A stretch of 64,000 nt of DNA from Lutjanus erythropterus (GCA_020091685.1 CM034601.1:16669320-16733319), one strand, 5' to 3'. Shown: positions 11,188 to 21,862, counted from the first letter of the stretch. A program made the numbers and translations. Notes: generated by a model from the letters alone, not told the origin.

Positions 11188-11473
11188 ATAGTATTCCCTG
11201 AGAGGACTTTTGTCACCAAACAGGACACGGTGACCGCATGCAAAAGGATCCTCTCCTTCCTCTTTGACTCCTGGGAACCCTGCTAATGAGCCCTATTTAT
11301 GATGTCATTACCAAAGGATGCTGGTTAATGACCGCCTGCCTATAACAAACAAACCTTTTTACTCTTCAGACTTAAGCCTAATTAATCTCATCTGTATCCA
11401 TTAGGAGGTTTTGCACTCTTGCAATTAAAACTGTAATGGGAAGGGGTGTACACTGATATTAATGAGTCATTAG
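11188..11473 (+). promoter_or_regulatory. Conserved element copy C (full length)
   Basis: One of the two most complete copies. Order: CACCAAACAGGACA block (11213), EBF-like GACTCCTGGGAA (11266), CTAATGAG (11283), ATTTATGATGTCATTACC (about 11295), GTTAATGACC (11324), ACAAACAAACC (11345), TAATTAATCT (11379), CCATTAGG (11398), TGCACTCTTGCAATTAAAAC (about 11412) and a terminal AATGAGTCATTAG. It aligns end to end with copy F, 10 kb away. The interval to copy B is under 300 bases. Confidence 0.7.
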
Positions 11474-11929
11474 TGTTCTTTAGAAGCTCAAGTAAACCCC
11501 CCTCATTGTTTAATAGTAACCTCTTCTCTGAAGGGCTGCAGTCTCAGCCCCTAACGCACCACTGATGCCCTTTCTGAAGTTGCCTTTTTATAATTAGTAG
11601 GCTATGTGTCACAAACAAAAGGTGCCATTAGAGTTGAGATTGTGTTCACATTTATTTGCTGCGTTGGTACTGGACACAAACATGAGGACTGGGCTGACAG
11701 CTCACAAGACATCTACTTTAAAAATTACTTTTTTTAAAGCAGCAAGAAATTCAAAACGCTGCTAAACAACCTGAAAAAATCAACTACAGTTACCAGATAA
11801 ATGTGCAATCTGGTGTTAGTTTAACAATTATTTAAAGTCAGCTTTCATGTGTCATGTTCCATGTGTCCTCACTTCAGCTGTCCTATCAGTGAAAGGCATA
11901 AAACAAAAATACTCAAGGATGAACTGATA
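11474..11929. other. Intergenic between element C and a repeat
   Basis: No gene seen. A TTCTCTGAAGGGC word at about 11523 resembles the opening of the conserved elements, but the remaining motifs do not follow. Confidence 0.4.
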
Positions 11930-12590
11930 AGACTTTGGTGATTAACAGTCAAAGGTTAAGGTCACTGTGACCTTATGTCTATCCCATTTCTGTGTGGACT
12001 CAAGAGTGAACTGATGTTAGAATTTGGAGGTAAAAGGTCAAAGTCACTGTGACATGTTGTGGCCATGACTTAAGAGTTGATGCACTAATTATGACAACAT
12101 TTCACACACAAATATCTAATAGGATATATTGACGAAGTGATTAAATTTTATATCCAAAAGCTCAAAAGGTCACCTTCACCATGACATCATAATGTTCAGT
12201 CTTGTGTACTCCTCTGTAAAAAATAGTCTGTAGGTGAAGACAGCTTGTTTCTCACTGAAAATTATTCAGTGGAATCACACATGTATAGTGAGAATTTCTA
12301 TTGTGCCAAAAATGTACTTAATACCTTTTATTAAATTCGAACATCTTCACTACATATGTTATATGAGTCTGGACAGACATGGATATAAACTGCCACCTGG
12401 CTGGTTGGTGGAGGAAAAGAACCACAAAGAGGTAATTCTAGTAATGTGGAGCAACGTTAGGCCAGAGGTGGTTATGGCTCATGACAATGACAAATAAACT
12501 GTATTTAATGTGGGTTAGACAACTGGCTGATACCTGATCTGCACAATAAGGTCAGTATCGGCACTGATACTGAATCAGCATATCGGTCCA
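11930..12590 (+). repeat. Dispersed fish repeat rich in GGTCA/TGACC words
   Basis: Contains 'aaaggttaaggtcactgtga', then 'aaaggtcaaagtcactgtg' and 'caaaaggtcaccttcaccat'. It is followed by a second segment through 'agtctggacagacatggat', and then by 'gcatatcggtccatcccta', typical of a repeat end. A related copy in the opposite orientation lies at 20635-21240 and another at 47940-48250. AGGTCACTGTGACCT at 11959-11973 is a perfect estrogen-response-element consensus. Confidence 0.6.
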
Positions 12591-12604
12591 TCCCTACTAT
12601 ACCT

Positions 12605-12835
12605 AATCTTCCCACTGTGTAAGATTTAGGGGGGATTTATTGGCAGAAAATAAGAATTGTTGTGTTTTGTTACCTTAGAATGAGACATTTTTATCTACAG
12701 AGGGTGCAAGTCCTCTTCTGCCATGTTGCACTACCATGTTTCACTGGCTTCAGATACAGCATTTCATATTTTTTCCAGAGAAAACACTCACCGCTAGATG
12801 TCGCTAAATCCTACATACTGGCACTTTAAGTTAAA
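12605..12835 (-). repeat. Dispersed repeat with 'gctagatgtcgctaaatcct' end
   Basis: The words 'gtaagatttaggggggattt', 'aataagaattgttgtgtttt' and 'ctagatgtcgctaaatccta' belong to a fish non-autonomous element. A longer copy in the opposite orientation is at 14862-15190 and a truncated one at 19395-19560. Confidence 0.6.
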
Positions 12836-13634
12836 ATAACTTTTTTAGTAGTCAGTAAGCACTGACCACCCTCTGTTCTACTCATGGAATATGAATGGCT
12901 TTCACGGACTGGTCTTACTATAAACTTACATTAATATAAACATGCAGTTAAGTCTCTGTATTGACTCTTGTCTTTTCAGACATAATTTTCAAGCAAACAT
13001 GCTGTCTTAAAAATATTCCAGGTACAATTTCTCCAACAGAAACCTTACAAATACGATGCCTCTGTAGTCAAAGCAGTCTGGAAGTTCAACAACTAAATAT
13101 ATTCTTGAAAACTTTTTGTCTAGACCATCATGAAAAAATGGTGTGAGTTTTAGAGGATTAGGGGGATGTTGAAAATAGGAAAATTTAATGATAAGACCCA
13201 GCAAAGAGTCCATCTTGATCCTTAAAAAAGGGGCAGATAAGAGCTGCCTTCAGTTTTATTCTATAAAGCTGTTTATAAACTGCATAAAGATTTACATAAT
13301 ATAAGCTTAAAAACTGAGGAAAGGCTTATTCCCAACAGGAAATTTGGCTTTTTTTCTGTCATTAAAAACAAGTCACAATAAGACATTGGGATTTTGCATG
13401 TTATTATGTGTTAGTACCAATGAAGAATCATCTCAAAAGAAGTGAAGTAACTGTGCTAAACTGCACTTTTAAGAACAACAGAAGACTGGGTACAAATTCT
13501 TTTAATTATGTACAGAGGGCTGTAAAATTAATCTTTTTGGGTTAAAGGAAGGGTGACTATTTGATGGTGATGATTAAGTGTCAGGTTTTACTGAAAATGT
13601 AATGTCTCTCAGATGTATTTGCATTCCCACTTCC
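12836..13634. other. Intergenic, nothing recognised
   Basis: No gene, and no repeat that I can name. The short open frames at 12961-13213 overlap on opposite strands and lack domain features. Confidence 0.4.
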
Positions 13635-13636
13635 CC

Positions 13637-13840
13637 CTCAATTCCTAATGAATGAGGGGAGAGATTAATTAGGCAAAAAGTTTCAACAGTAGAGGGTTTG
13701 TTTGTTTACAGGCAAGGTCATTAAGCATCGCTCCCCCGGTGATGCCATGACAACTGGGACTCATTAGAAAGACTCCGAGGAGTTAAAGAGGCACGATCCT
13801 TTTGTCTTGGGTCATCACGTCCTTTTTGATAATAAAATGA
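13637..13840 (-). promoter_or_regulatory. Conserved element copy D (inverted)
   Basis: Same element on the - strand. Reading down: AGGACGTGATGACC block (about 13825), AACTCCTCGGAGT (13784-13772), CTAATGAG (13767), CTTAATGACC (13725), ACAAACAAACC (13705), TAATTAATCT (13671) and TCATTAGG (13651). The spacings 42, 20, 34 and 20 are within one base of the other copies. It is the only inverted copy. Confidence 0.65.
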
Positions 13841-14861
13841 GTCGTAAATTCCAAGGGGAATCTCATGAAAGTGTCAAGACGAGGCAATAAATGATGATAT
13901 AATTAATGTATTGTGGATTCTCTGCAATGCAAGTCTATTGTGTGTTCAAGTCAATCCATGTTGCAATAATAGACTGACCTTGGCTAACCTTTAAACCCCG
14001 ACTTCATGATTTTCATGAGCCCAGGCCGGGCCGTGATTTATGAAGGTTACTGGGGAAATATACATAGATACCCGGCGAGCTCCACTAGTGGATTTAACGT
14101 TTAAAGACCATAGCTAGTGACTTATATTAGGTTTCAGTGCAACATTTGGCTGTCAAAATATAATATTTTAGTCCAGGCCACTAACTTTTTATGTGTGAAA
14201 GTTTTATGTTATAATAATATTTTAACAAACTTCTCCCACTGTTAAGTTGCAGCATCTGTGATTTATGACCACACCTCAACTGCCTGATCTACATTTCTTT
14301 AATCCTGACATTGACTGATGATTCATTCCACTGCAAGGTAGTGGATATAAAATGAACACTTGTGCTCTGTTCTGTGAAATTGATGTGTGAAACTTTAGAT
14401 ATAATTAACTTTCTCAGGGGACATGACAGTGAGCATAGGTGGCGCTCAGTTTTGTGAGCTCCACCACAGCCTTCACATGCTATTCTAGATTAACTCCTCA
14501 AAAGGCACACTTGCAAAACGCATTTATGGTGTTTATAGTGTGCAGTCAGCAATTCTTTGCCTGACTGCTGGCCTAAAAAACTATGTGCACAGTATATGTG
14601 GTGTATATTCTACAATCAGGCCCAGCAGTTTGGCTGACTCATGTAATCTTCTTTTCTTCCTCAGTCTTCTTATTAAACATAAAAAATAAAAAATATTGAG
14701 GGCATAATGGGTAAATCCTTCTGTGAATGCAGTTTAGAGGCCATTTATAGATTAGTGTTAGGCACCAGAATCCTGTAAATCTAACAGTGCTGTAAAGCAA
14801 CAATTCTCATTTATTTGGAACATTGCCACCAATTGCCTAACCAGATGAATTAAAGAACCAT
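13841..14861. other. Intergenic
   Basis: No gene. The stretch at about 13975-14060 is more GC-rich than its surroundings and not recognisably repetitive; it may be another regulatory sequence. Confidence 0.35.
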
Positions 14862-15190
14862 TGGGTAAGATTTAATGGCATCTAGCAGTGAAATAGCAGA
14901 CTGTAACCAACTCACCTGCCAAGTGTATAGTCTATATATATCTATAGTGGCTGCGAAGCTTGTGGTTAATGCGAAAGTCCGTAACTAGAGCCAGTGTTCA
15001 GTTTATCCGTTCTGGCATGGAAGAGGACCCGCGCCCTCTGTAGGTATAAATAGCTCATTTTAAGTTAATGAAAGCGCAATAATTCTTATTTTCAGGTTAT
15101 TATACAGTAATTAAAAACATATATATGATTTTTATGTTCTATTTCTGCCAATAGAGCCTCCTAAATGCTGCACAAGTAACCTTTAAAGGG
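14862..15190 (+). repeat. Dispersed repeat, opposite orientation to 12605-12835
   Basis: Runs from 'gtaagatttaatggcatcta' through 'tagagccagtgttcagttta', 'gaagaggacccgcgccctct' and 'aataattcttattttcaggt' to 'ctgccaatagagcctcctaa'. This is the near full-length form of the family, degraded and non-coding. Confidence 0.6.
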
Positions 15191-15199
15191 ATATTAAAG

Positions 15200-15660
15200 T
15201 TATACTATTATAAGTCAGTGGTTCTGACTTTGTCTTTTTCTGGCATGACAGAAGCAGAAACTATAAACAATAACTGATGAAACAACTAATAGAAAAATGA
15301 TTTGAGATGAATTTTAGTAAATAAAGTTAAGTGCCATCAGTGCATCAGCAAACCTTATTTATTCAGTTCAACTTTGTTTCACTTTATGTTTTTTCCTTGA
15401 TCATCAACGCCCCACCTGCAGTGGCTCTGTGCCCCAACAGGGGGGCCCCTCCCCCCGTTTGAGAGCCACTGGTGTAAATGGTATAACAAAATCTTAGATA
15501 TTGCTAAACATTTCGCAGTATAGATTGTCATAAAACCCAACAATAGTTCAATACAATCATTATATAATCTGTCCACCATGCCTAGAAACCCAAACTCATG
15601 ACATTGGCAGTTTAACTTAAAGCTTTTTAGACTTCTGTATAATCCAAATATTATTCCACA
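15200..15660. other. Intergenic, nothing recognised
   Basis: AT-rich. An open frame on - at 15379-15702 has no recognisable domain and runs into conserved element E, so it is not called a gene. Confidence 0.4.
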
Positions 15661-15803
15661 CAAGGCTCCCCTGACTCTTTCCTCCCTCCTAATGAGACTC
15701 ATCTATGATCTTGCCTGTAACAAAAACATTTTACTGTTTAGACTTAAGCCTCATTAATCTCATTTGCCTCTATTACAAGGTACTGAACTCCCATTAAATC
15801 TCC
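15660..15803 (+). promoter_or_regulatory. Conserved element copy E (shortened)
   Basis: CTAATGAG (15689), ATCTATGATC, CTTGCCTGTAAC, ACAAAAACATT (degenerate forkhead site, about 15720), TTACTGTTTAGACTTAAGCC, TCATTAATCT (15751) and CTATTACA (15770). It keeps the 19-base spacing at the 3' end but has lost the segment carrying GTTAATGACC. Confidence 0.55.
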
Positions 15804-16514
15804 AAAGTAAAATCATTTCTCAAATAGTGATTAATGTAATGTTTCTGTAATTGATGAGTGAGGCAAAAATAAACTCGAGCCGCGGCAACAGATACAATAA
15901 CACAAGGTAACTGCTTTATCAACCTCGATCAGTCCTCGTCTCCCCCTTATGAAGACTGGATCCGCAATAATTTGAAGTATTTAAAAAATTTGTGCTGCAC
16001 AGAATGAAACTTATTCTGCTCCTATAAATTTATTTCATTTTCATTAATGCCCAAACATGTTTGACTCAACAGTTCCCATCAGTGTCGGTGAATAGTGAGT
16101 TATTTTTCCTTCTCACATAGAATGACCATTGTCACAGTTAAGGTAATCACTATATTCATTGTACTGTATGTATGAGGTACTGAGTAATCCCTCAGAATAT
16201 AAAAAGACCTTATAGTTTTCATATGTAGGAAATCAGCAAAGCCTTCATTGAGCTCTATATGTTTCTTTCAGGTCATAAGTCAGTTGATGCATAATTTAAA
16301 CTGAACTGCAGATTTCATGCAACATCCAGTCGTGGACTTTCTGCAGCTCAAGCAGAAACTGGAGTGATAGATAAAACCAATAACAGGGGTCATTATTTAA
16401 TAATGGTTGATTAGAGTTTCTGCACAACTATAAATGTCTAGTAATGCATGCTCTTGGTAGGTGATGTCAGGATTAGTGCCTGTAAAAGGAAGGAATGAGT
16501 GAGGCTTGCATAAT
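15804..16514. other. Intergenic
   Basis: No gene. The 15840-15960 stretch is moderately GC-rich and non-repetitive, and could be regulatory. Confidence 0.35.
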
Positions 16515-16800
16515 CATAATAACTTTATTTATATAGCACAGAGTTTACAAAGTGCTTTGACAAAGCAAAAGTAGGATACCCAGGAAGCAATTTAACAGCA
16601 GAAAGCCAAACAGTGAGGCCAAATAAAAGCAAGACAAAGACTAAAACTGAGGTAAAATTAAATACAAAGCAAAAATGCCCATTACCATAGTAGAAAAACA
16701 GAATGATAAAAGAGATACGAACAATAAAAGCAAGAAAAATGTGTCTATATAAATAAATAGAAATAAAGACAATAAAAAAAGACCTTGTCACATAATGTTG
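16515..16800 (-). repeat. Dispersed fish repeat 'aactttatttatatagcaca'
   Basis: The opening 'aactttatttatatagcaca' followed by 'tacaaagtgctttgacaaag' is a very common teleost repeat start, with an A-rich tail region after it. A weaker relative sits near 7275-7340. Confidence 0.5.
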
Positions 16801-17018
16801 AAGTTATTTACAGCAGACAGACCAGAAGAGGCTGTGTTTACACTTTTACAGGCAAAGTTATAGTGAGTAGTGAGTTTAAACCATAGATCTAAGGGAGGAA
16901 CACACGTTAAACATCACACAAATAAACACATGTAAAACATACATTAAACATTGACTTAATCACAGATAGCAACCATAAGACATATACTAAAGAACAGCAT
17001 TAATATTTATAAATACTT

Positions 17019-17084
17019 ACTTGCACTTTTTCTAGGAACTCGATTGAGAGTTCTCAATCGAGTTCCCAGAAAAAAAATGCAAAT
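17019..17084. repeat. Inverted repeat / hairpin
   Basis: GGAACTCGATTGAGA at 17035-17049 is followed, after two bases, by its exact reverse complement at 17052-17066. The flanks 'ttgcactttttcta' and 'cagaaaaaaaatgcaa' extend the pairing imperfectly to arms of about 30 bases. The element type is unknown. Confidence 0.75.
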
Positions 17085-18950
17085 CCAATATATGGCATCC
17101 TACTTATATTTTTCAAGATGTTTCCTTGGTTGCTTTTTAAACAATGATTTCTGTGTTTATTTAGTTTATAAAGTATTCTGTGTTGTCATTGCTTTATACT
17201 ACTGTGCATTTAAGGAAATAAGTGCTTGTCTTTGGGAGTGAAAACTGGCCTTCTGTTGTCTGCTGGCGTATGCTGCATTTTAGACAAGTGGCCACATGAG
17301 GGCAGTAGTTGACAGTGTTAAGATTTTAATAGTGAGGGCTAAGAGCAGTGCAAAAAGCTGGTGTGCACTCCAATGCACACTGAATGATATGAAGGTTGTA
17401 CTCTGCTACACAACATACTATTAGAGCTGTATGCATCAGTTTAGCATCATATAATGCAGGATGGGTCCAGGAGTGATTTGAAGTTTGTCTGCTCCTGGAT
17501 TGATTTTGAGGTCAAGGATGTTATAGCAAAAACATTTAATCATTGTGACAAAACTTTTCTAAATACAAGTAGAAATGAGTGAGCGTAAAAAAAAAGTGAA
17601 AGCGTTGTACTGTGTGGTTCAGGTTGTTAGTTGAGACTGTGCTCAGAGGAGGGAGCTCTGTGAATGCTCAGATGGTGACAGACAGGTTGTCAGAGCAGAT
17701 GCTGTTTTCTCTGAGGTAGCAGGCCAATGTTATGACCGGTCAGACGATCGGCAGCTTCTCTTGACTGAAGGACAGCATGAAATATTCAAACTGCTGAGAC
17801 TGCATTTTTTTTTTTTTGCAGCCATTTGAATGAGAAGATGCCCATCACGTATTCATGCTGCTCGGACAGACTGGCTGGCAGCTAATTAGCGCAGCTACAG
17901 TAGATGGTGTTGTGATCAATGGGAGTGGGATTTAATGAGCACTAAACATTTAGTGATCAAGATGAATAATCGTCATAAGGTATTTAAATGCATTTTTTTA
18001 AATAACTTCAGTGATTAAAAAACAATGTATTGAAATATAATTGTTGTTCTCTAATTGTAGTGAAGCCACGGCTTTTGTCAAATGTGGCACAGAGAATGAG
18101 TAAAAGGTTTAAAACCTATTTAAGAAATGTAAGTTTTATTTATTTATTTATTGTTAGCTCACTTATTTTTATTGTAGCACCAACAAAATACAAACTTTAC
18201 GTCAGATTGAGTGGTTTACCCATTTACCCCTCAGGCTTATCCCCCCCACCTGTCCCTGTCCCGTCCACCGACCAACTTACACAGACAAAGCATCCTCATC
18301 CAGACAGAAGATCCTTCAAGTTAGACATCAAATTTGTTCACATTTAAAATGATGTTTGGCCGTTCATCATTGACTCTTTCTGCTGATAGTTCCAAGTAAG
18401 AAATGTCCAAAAAGCTGAGACATCAGTGAATAATCTGTAAGTGAGGAGGCTTCCAGCGCTGGAAACAACAGTCTTGTTTCCTGCCGTTAGACCTGCCAGC
18501 CACACTTTGTGTGCTTTTTCTGTTAATCCTTGTTGTAGAGGCATACAGGAAAAACACTATGTTACAACCAGAAACTGATAACACTGGCTTCTTTTTTCCC
18601 CCCAGGGCTCTGAACAGTTTCTTCTTTTGTGACATAATGTCATTTTTGTTTTGTTAAAATGGATTTGGTATCAAAAAAAGTATTTCTGCAGTATTGAGCC
18701 AATGCATCGGTAGGTGTACCTGTACTCCACCCTAAATATATCCCTGTCTCAAGCTTTAACTCCTGATGTAGGCATATGTTTTGGGGAATTTAATTTAGCA
18801 TATATATATGACACTATCTCATATCCACAGATTTTTGGCATGACCTCAGTTCTGATGAAAATTCATCTTATTGCATGCATTTAAAAAGCGAGTCTCAGTT
18901 TGTACCTGGGTACGAACAGACACACAGCAGCTATTCGGCTGTTCAAGTTC
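17085..18950. other. Intergenic, possible regulatory stretch at 17,870-17,990
   Basis: No gene. 'gcagctaattagcgcagcta' and 'gggatttaatgagcacta' near 17880-17945 carry homeodomain-type words, but not in the fixed spacing of elements A-F. There is a T-run near 17807. Confidence 0.35.
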
Positions 18951-18954
18951 ACTG

Positions 18955-19045
18955 TTGATAAGAGGCTGTGGAGGACTAATGGATTAAGCACATGGCCGTC
19001 CTGCGGGAGAATTGGGGTTCAAGTCCAATGCTGGGAGATTATGAT
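18955..19045 (+). repeat. Possible tRNA-derived SINE head
   Basis: GGTTCAAGTCC at about 19016-19026 matches a pol III B box, and 'atggattaagcacatgg' about 45 bases upstream resembles an A box. The intervening sequence does not fold into a clean tRNA cloverleaf, so a decayed SINE is more likely than a tRNA gene. Confidence 0.35.
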
Positions 19046-19394
19046 TTGACAGGAGTGTGAAATTACATGTCAGTTATACCAGTTATTTACAGTTTTATTT
19101 TTTTCTTTTAATTTTCAGTTTTTGGCAGCAGTTTATTTTTAAAAAGTTAAATAAATTAAATAGTCTTACGATACTTCAAAATTTTGAATTAAAAGACTAT
19201 AGAATATAGTTCACTGAAATGAAATTTAAAATAAATGTTATATTTCCTGTATTTTTGTTTCAATATCAGCCTGTTATCTAGTTGCAATCATGCATGCAGC
19301 GTGCACATTCATTATCCATGTTTACCGGTAGTTACAAGCCAGTCCAGATCAGGAGGAGAATATTTTCAGCTGAGTTGAAAATGAAGTGGATAAC

Positions 19395-19565
19395 AGTGAA
19401 CTGTAGCCACAATGGCTTTTTACACTGTGAGTACAAATTATATTGTTGGCTACGGATGCCTTGGTGCTCGTCTCTGCCATGCCAGGGTATATAAACCTGG
19501 GTGTAAATATTATATTCCTTTTCTACCATATTCTGCCAATAAAGCCTCGTAAATCTTACACTTGA
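19395..19565 (+). repeat. Truncated dispersed repeat
   Basis: Ends with 'ctgccaataaagcctcgtaa', matching 'ctgccaatagagcctcctaa' of the copy at 14862-15190. Only the last ~100 bases are clearly related. Confidence 0.5.
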
Positions 19566-20634
19566 CTTTTACATGTGTGAAATAAAAGGCAGACATAGAT
19601 CAATGAAGATCTGCACGGCTATTTTTCCAATTTAAAGATATCATGCAGGTTTCAAAGTGAGACACAAAAAGTGTGCGATATTCTGCTACTAAAATTTGCT
19701 GTTGAGCACGGTATAATAAATCTACAATAACTGTGCACCTCAGACATCCAATTATTCATTCATATATTGATGGAGTGATCTCTGGTTGTCCTTCAGAGGA
19801 CAGCCCAGCCAGTAAAAAAAGCTTAATTAATACCTCTTAGCAGCGAGGCAGCTGCTGAAGGGTGTTCAGTACCATAGAGAGCAACTTGTAAAAACTGCTT
19901 CAAGGTTTTTATGAAATGACATAAGGTCATCAAAAAGTCTGTGATGCATAGAGAAGCACCAGTTGTGGGATTTGAGTTGCCAGCTCTATATTTCGATTGC
20001 TTCCACGGTGCCTGGGTTGTATCTTGCGCTTCAGTGTCACCTTTTCAATCACTCCACTAACCCAGGATGTGAAGGATATTAATGATTCTTATTAACCAAT
20101 TAATCTGATCCAAAATGAGCACCTGTGCTCTTTCTGGAAAGAACTTGATTGAAATTAACGTGTGAAATTTGAGGGATTAATGCTCGTCCTACAGCAAGAG
20201 ATTAAGGTCAGAACCCTCTCAGTGTATCTTTCTCACAAGCTCATTCCACGCACTGACTGTTTCTTCTCAGAAATTGACGGGAAAGTCCACGGGTTTAATT
20301 AGCTTATAGATCTGAGACACCTGTACAGCTTGTTAACACAGAATCTGTTCTACTGGTCAAAGGCCGATCGACCGGCCAACCAGTTCAGGGTGGATTAAAA
20401 CCCAGGCTGGGACTGCAGTGGTCGTCTTTATCGCCTGATGTGGTCCTGTTCAAAACCCACATGACCTTTGAGCTCAGAGGCCAGACAGAAGTTCACAATA
20501 TCGGACTTCAGTGCATCGGTTCCCATGGTTTGTAATTACACTGCAGCCACCTGAAAATGGAAATATTGAGTGTTGTAATGCATTACTTTGTAATTATCTC
20601 CCTTGCTCAGATTCATCCTAAGGTGATCTTGTAT
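19566..20634. other. Intergenic, largely non-repetitive
   Basis: No gene. The 20000-20560 part is of balanced composition and not obviously repetitive, with homeodomain-type words such as CCAATTAATCTG (about 20098) and TTAATTAGC (about 20296). It could be regulatory. Confidence 0.35.
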
Positions 20635-21240
20635 GTATGAAGTAAGTCAGCTAAATACTAGAAATGCCACCTTGTGGTTGTATGACTTCTAGTTTTCACC
20701 CATGTCTGTCCAGACTCATCATATATGTGCAGTGAAGATTTTGAAGGAATTTAATAAAACGTAGTAAGTCTACTTTTTTGCCAAAAGTACAGAGAACCCA
20801 TAGAGAGCTTCAAGTGTTTTTGCACATTATGATGTAACAGTAAAGTTGACTTTTGACCTTTTGGGTATAAAAATCATTTTATCCAATTAGACATTCCTGT
20901 GAAATGTTGTCATAATTATCATATGCACTCTTGGTTATGGTCCAACACATTTTTTCTGAGGTCCCAGTGACCCTAGATCACTAAATTCTTATCAATTCAT
21001 CCTTGAGTCCAAGTCGATGTTTGTGCCAAAGACATTGAGATATTGCATTCACAAGAATGGGACGGACTTGAGGTCACAGTGACTTTGACCTTTGATCTTT
21101 GACCTCCAAAATAAAATAATCTAATCCTCCACTGCTCCAAGTGGCTGTTCGTACCACGTTTAAAGAAATTCTGCCCTAGCACTCCTGAGATATAATAGCA
21201 CAATACCTCCAGCCATGGCTGTTGCCGACATGGAAGTGTT
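20635..21240 (-). repeat. Dispersed GGTCA-rich repeat, - orientation
   Basis: Inverted relative of 11930-12590: 'catgtctgtccagactcatc', 'gacttttgaccttttgggta', 'gaggtcacagtgactttgac' and 'ctttgatctttgacctcc'. It directly abuts conserved element F. Confidence 0.6.
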
Positions 21241-21262
21241 AAAATGATGTCATACCAAATGT

Positions 21263-21547
21263 ATAGTATTCTCTGAGGGCGCATTTATCACCAAACAGGA
21301 CATGCTGACCCCAGACAAAAGAACTTTGACTCCTGGGAGCATCTCTAATGAGCTCCATTTATGATGACATTACCACTGAATGCAGCTGTCACTGTTAATG
21401 ACCTTGCCTGTAACAAACAAACCTTTTACTGTTCAAATTTAAGCTTAATTAATCTCACAAGAACTTGTTAGGTGCCTCAAGCCTGCACTCTAACAATTAA
21501 AACTGGAAGGAAAATTGTGGGGGTGTACTGTAATAATGAGTCATTAA
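21263..21547 (+). promoter_or_regulatory. Conserved element copy F (full length)
   Basis: TTCTCTGAGG (21269), CACCAAACAGGACA (21290), EBF-like GACTCCTGGGAG (21328), CTAATGAG (21345), ATTTATGATGACATTACC (about 21357), GTTAATGACC (21394), ACAAACAAACC (21413), TAATTAATCT (21446), TTGTTAGG (21465), AACAATTAAAAC (about 21492) and a terminal AATGAGTCATTA. The spacings after GTTAATGACC (19, 33, 19) equal copies A and B. It aligns with copy C over about 285 bases. Confidence 0.7.
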
Positions 21548-21862
21548 GGTTGGTCTGGAAAGCTGCCACTTAATTTAAAATAAACAAGAGAATTGTCAAA
21601 TGAGCGACCCCTCTGTGACACATATTCAGAGCTGTGGTTTAACCACAAGCCCTCGTCATCCTCATCATCATCTTAAGTGATGTTTAGATCCTCCGAAATC
21701 TGAAGTCTGATCTCAAGTGAACTTCTGTGAGATCAACCCTTCAAGGGCTTGATGGACACTAGAGGAGCAGAGTTACCCAGTATGCATTGCGATCATTCAT
21801 TATTTCCTCTGAACAGTGGAATATAAATTAATATACGTGTAAAAAAAAAAAAAAGCTACACT
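21548..21862. other. Intergenic with A-run
   Basis: No gene seen. An A14 run lies at 21841-21854, where the GGTTCT repeat begins. Confidence 0.4.

Noticed and set aside
11474-11600. Seventh conserved element copy near 11523
   Set aside because: Only the opening TTCTCTGA word matches; none of the spaced TAAT and forkhead motifs follow.
15379-15702. 107-codon open frame on -
   Set aside because: No recognisable domain, and it overlaps conserved element E, which better explains the sequence.
18955-19045. Possible true tRNA gene
   Set aside because: B-box word present, but no acceptor-stem pairing or cloverleaf; a SINE remnant is more likely.
8727-21547. Elements A-F as a CRISPR-like or simple tandem array
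   Set aside because: Vertebrate DNA, irregular gaps from under 300 bp to several kb, diverged copies, one inverted; not a CRISPR or satellite.
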